Positions 5,037 to 5,368 of a DNA stretch of 5,368 nucleotides are shown piece by piece. Under the pieces are notes generated by a model, which was given only the letters and a program-made list of their open reading frames with translations, had not been told where the DNA came from and ran no database searches. A program made the translations under genes and the position numbers. Within the stretch, counting starts at the first letter, position 1. Each line of letters opens with the position of its first letter. The stretch spans positions 3,074 through 8,441 of the forward strand of contig MGOE01000054.1 in the NCBI GenBank assembly GCA_001797035.1. Direction: 5' to 3'. Source of the stretch: Chloroflexi bacterium RBG_16_72_14. Its GTDB lineage: Bacteria > Chloroflexota > Limnocylindria > Limnocylindrales > CSP1-4.

Positions 5037-5191
5037 CCGTTGACCGTGAGTCCATGAGAACGCGAATCAAGCGCCGTCGCCCCGTCAGGTGCGGCCTCGT
5101 GTGGACTCCCAGTCCATGAAACGGCGCGGCGCCGGCGGAATCCGGCCGGATCGGGCCTCGTTTCGCGATCTCATGGACTGGCGGTCAACGG
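5037..5191. repeat. 155-base block bounded by 30-base inverted repeats, with a third copy inside
   Basis: Copy 1 (5037-5066, plus) and copy 3 (5191-5162, minus) read CCGTTGACCG-NN-AGTCCATG-AGA-N-CGCGAA and agree at 27 of 30 positions. Copy 2 (5101-5126, plus) is more diverged but keeps AGTCCATGA and the AACG that follows; its first half has become TGGACT-CCC-AGTCCA (5102-5116), a perfect dyad. In copies 1 and 3 the same half-sites TTGACC and AGTCCA pair at four of six positions. Between the ends lie 95 bases with no open frame of note. No target-site duplication abuts the ends. It may be a small MITE-like element, a regulator-site cluster, or a structured RNA whose ends pair. Confidence 0.65.
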
Positions 5192-5238
5192 TTCGTGGCC
5201 GCGCCAGTTCGGCGACTCGAGTCGCAGCCGCCGCCTCT

Positions 5239-5337
5239 GGTCGAAGGCCTCGCCTGGGGCCACAGGTGCCGCCTCGTGGCGGGCCACCTCTGGGCCTAGG
5301 ACGGCGCCTCCCCGACGGCCAGGGGGTCGAAGGCCTC
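5239..5337. repeat. 13-base direct repeat shared by a gene end and the adjoining spacer
   Basis: GGTCGAAGGCCTC occurs at 5239-5251 and 5325-5337, 86 bases apart. The second copy is inside the partial minus-strand gene (coding for EAFD) and the first is beyond its stop and hairpin. It may mark a partial duplication of the gene end or be chance. Confidence 0.4.
5258..5296 (-). terminator. Long interrupted hairpin directly behind the right-edge gene
   Basis: GGCC, AGGTG and CCGCC on one side pair with GGCGG, CACCT and GGCC on the other, around a TCGT loop, with two-base interruptions (AC/CT, and GC on one side only). Its outermost base is the last base of the TAG at 5298-5296. No U tract is present. 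The position makes it the natural terminator of the minus-strand gene. Confidence 0.5.
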
Positions 5338-5367
5338 CGTCCGCTCGGCCACGGCGTCCGCGCCGAG
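5296..5367 (-). CDS. C-terminal 23 codons of an unidentified protein
   Basis: The frame enters from the right edge and ends at TAG 5298-5296. It reads LGADAVAERTEAFDPLAVGE followed by APS. All 23 third positions are G or C, matching the confirmed genes and supporting real coding on this strand. The acidic, charged tail is too short to assign a family and I do not recognise it. It is convergent with hxlR, and a strong hairpin follows the stop at once. Confidence 0.55.
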   Translation of the reverse strand, partial: LGADAVAERTEAFDPLAVGEAPS

Positions 5368-5368
5368 C

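Larger units (their letters stand above)
4896..5295. other. 400-base gene-free region right of hxlR
   Basis: No convincing reading frame is seen; the frames that enter from hxlR are its shadows. Contents in order: the tandem hairpins at 4927-4967; a 7-bp inverted pair GGCGACC (4996-5002) and GGTCGCC (5022-5028); the inverted-repeat block 5037-5191 with a 12-base perfect palindrome ATCCGGCCGGAT at 5140-5151; then spacer and the long hairpin 5258-5296. Both flanking genes point into this region, so it is a convergent intergenic space and terminators are expected here, but promoters are not. Confidence 0.6.

Noticed and set aside
4805..5119. Plus-strand 104-codon frame starting inside hxlR
   Set aside because: It is a shifted frame of the hxlR end continuing into hairpins and repeats, with no domain motif.
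5031..5202. GGCCGC as a target-site duplication of the 155-base block
   Set aside because: GGCCGC abuts the left end (5031-5036) but lies five bases beyond the right end (5197-5202), and it is a common hexamer in this composition.

Overview
The window is about 73% G+C, with almost every codon of its real genes ending in G or C. Gene content and codon style point to a high-GC actinomycetote; the mix of branched-chain acyl-CoA catabolism, tyrosine phenol-lyase and HxlR regulators would suit a soil lineage such as Thermoleophilia, but that placement is an inference. Nearly everything is on the minus strand. The only complete plus-strand gene is a small HxlR-type regulator.

Left part (1-1354, minus): an enoyl-CoA hydratase/isomerase family gene is followed, one base after its stop, by a methylcrotonyl-CoA carboxylase beta-subunit gene that runs off the left edge. 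Together they look like part of a leucine/isovalerate (liu-type) degradation operon, with the hydratase a candidate methylglutaconyl-CoA hydratase. A TANNNT box lies seven bases before the hydratase ATG, so its transcript may be leaderless.

Middle left (1416-2828, minus): a complete tyrosine phenol-lyase. All the catalytic, PLP-binding, cation-binding and substrate-specificity residues I could recall fall at a constant offset of 14 from the Citrobacter freundii numbering, including the arginine that separates this enzyme from tryptophanase.

Middle (2829-3451): 623 bases without an intact gene. They hold the TPL leader with a dyad around a weak -10, a short coding-looking remnant of an FMN-binding split-barrel (PNPOx-like) protein, two tandem diverged copies of a hairpin element with a 92-base period and matched stem changes, and a dense cluster of CCCGGGCGG-type direct repeats that includes a perfect 29-base repeat.

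Right (3452-4895): a cytoplasmic-looking HtrA-like serine protease with a PDZ domain (minus) is divergent from an HxlR-type winged-helix regulator with a C-terminal Cys/His cluster (plus). The 97-base gap between them carries a well-formed promoter for the protease, a dyad over its predicted start point, and a likely leaderless promoter for the regulator. This is the classic layout of a regulator controlling itself and a divergent target.

Far right (4896-5368): tandem hairpins behind hxlR, then a 155-base block bounded by 30-base inverted repeats (27/30 identical) with a third, diverged copy inside, then a long hairpin and the last 23 codons of an unidentified minus-strand gene. No RNA gene, CRISPR array or recognisable insertion sequence was seen. 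The best candidates for something undescribed are the two non-coding repeat systems at 3119-3413 and 5037-5191.
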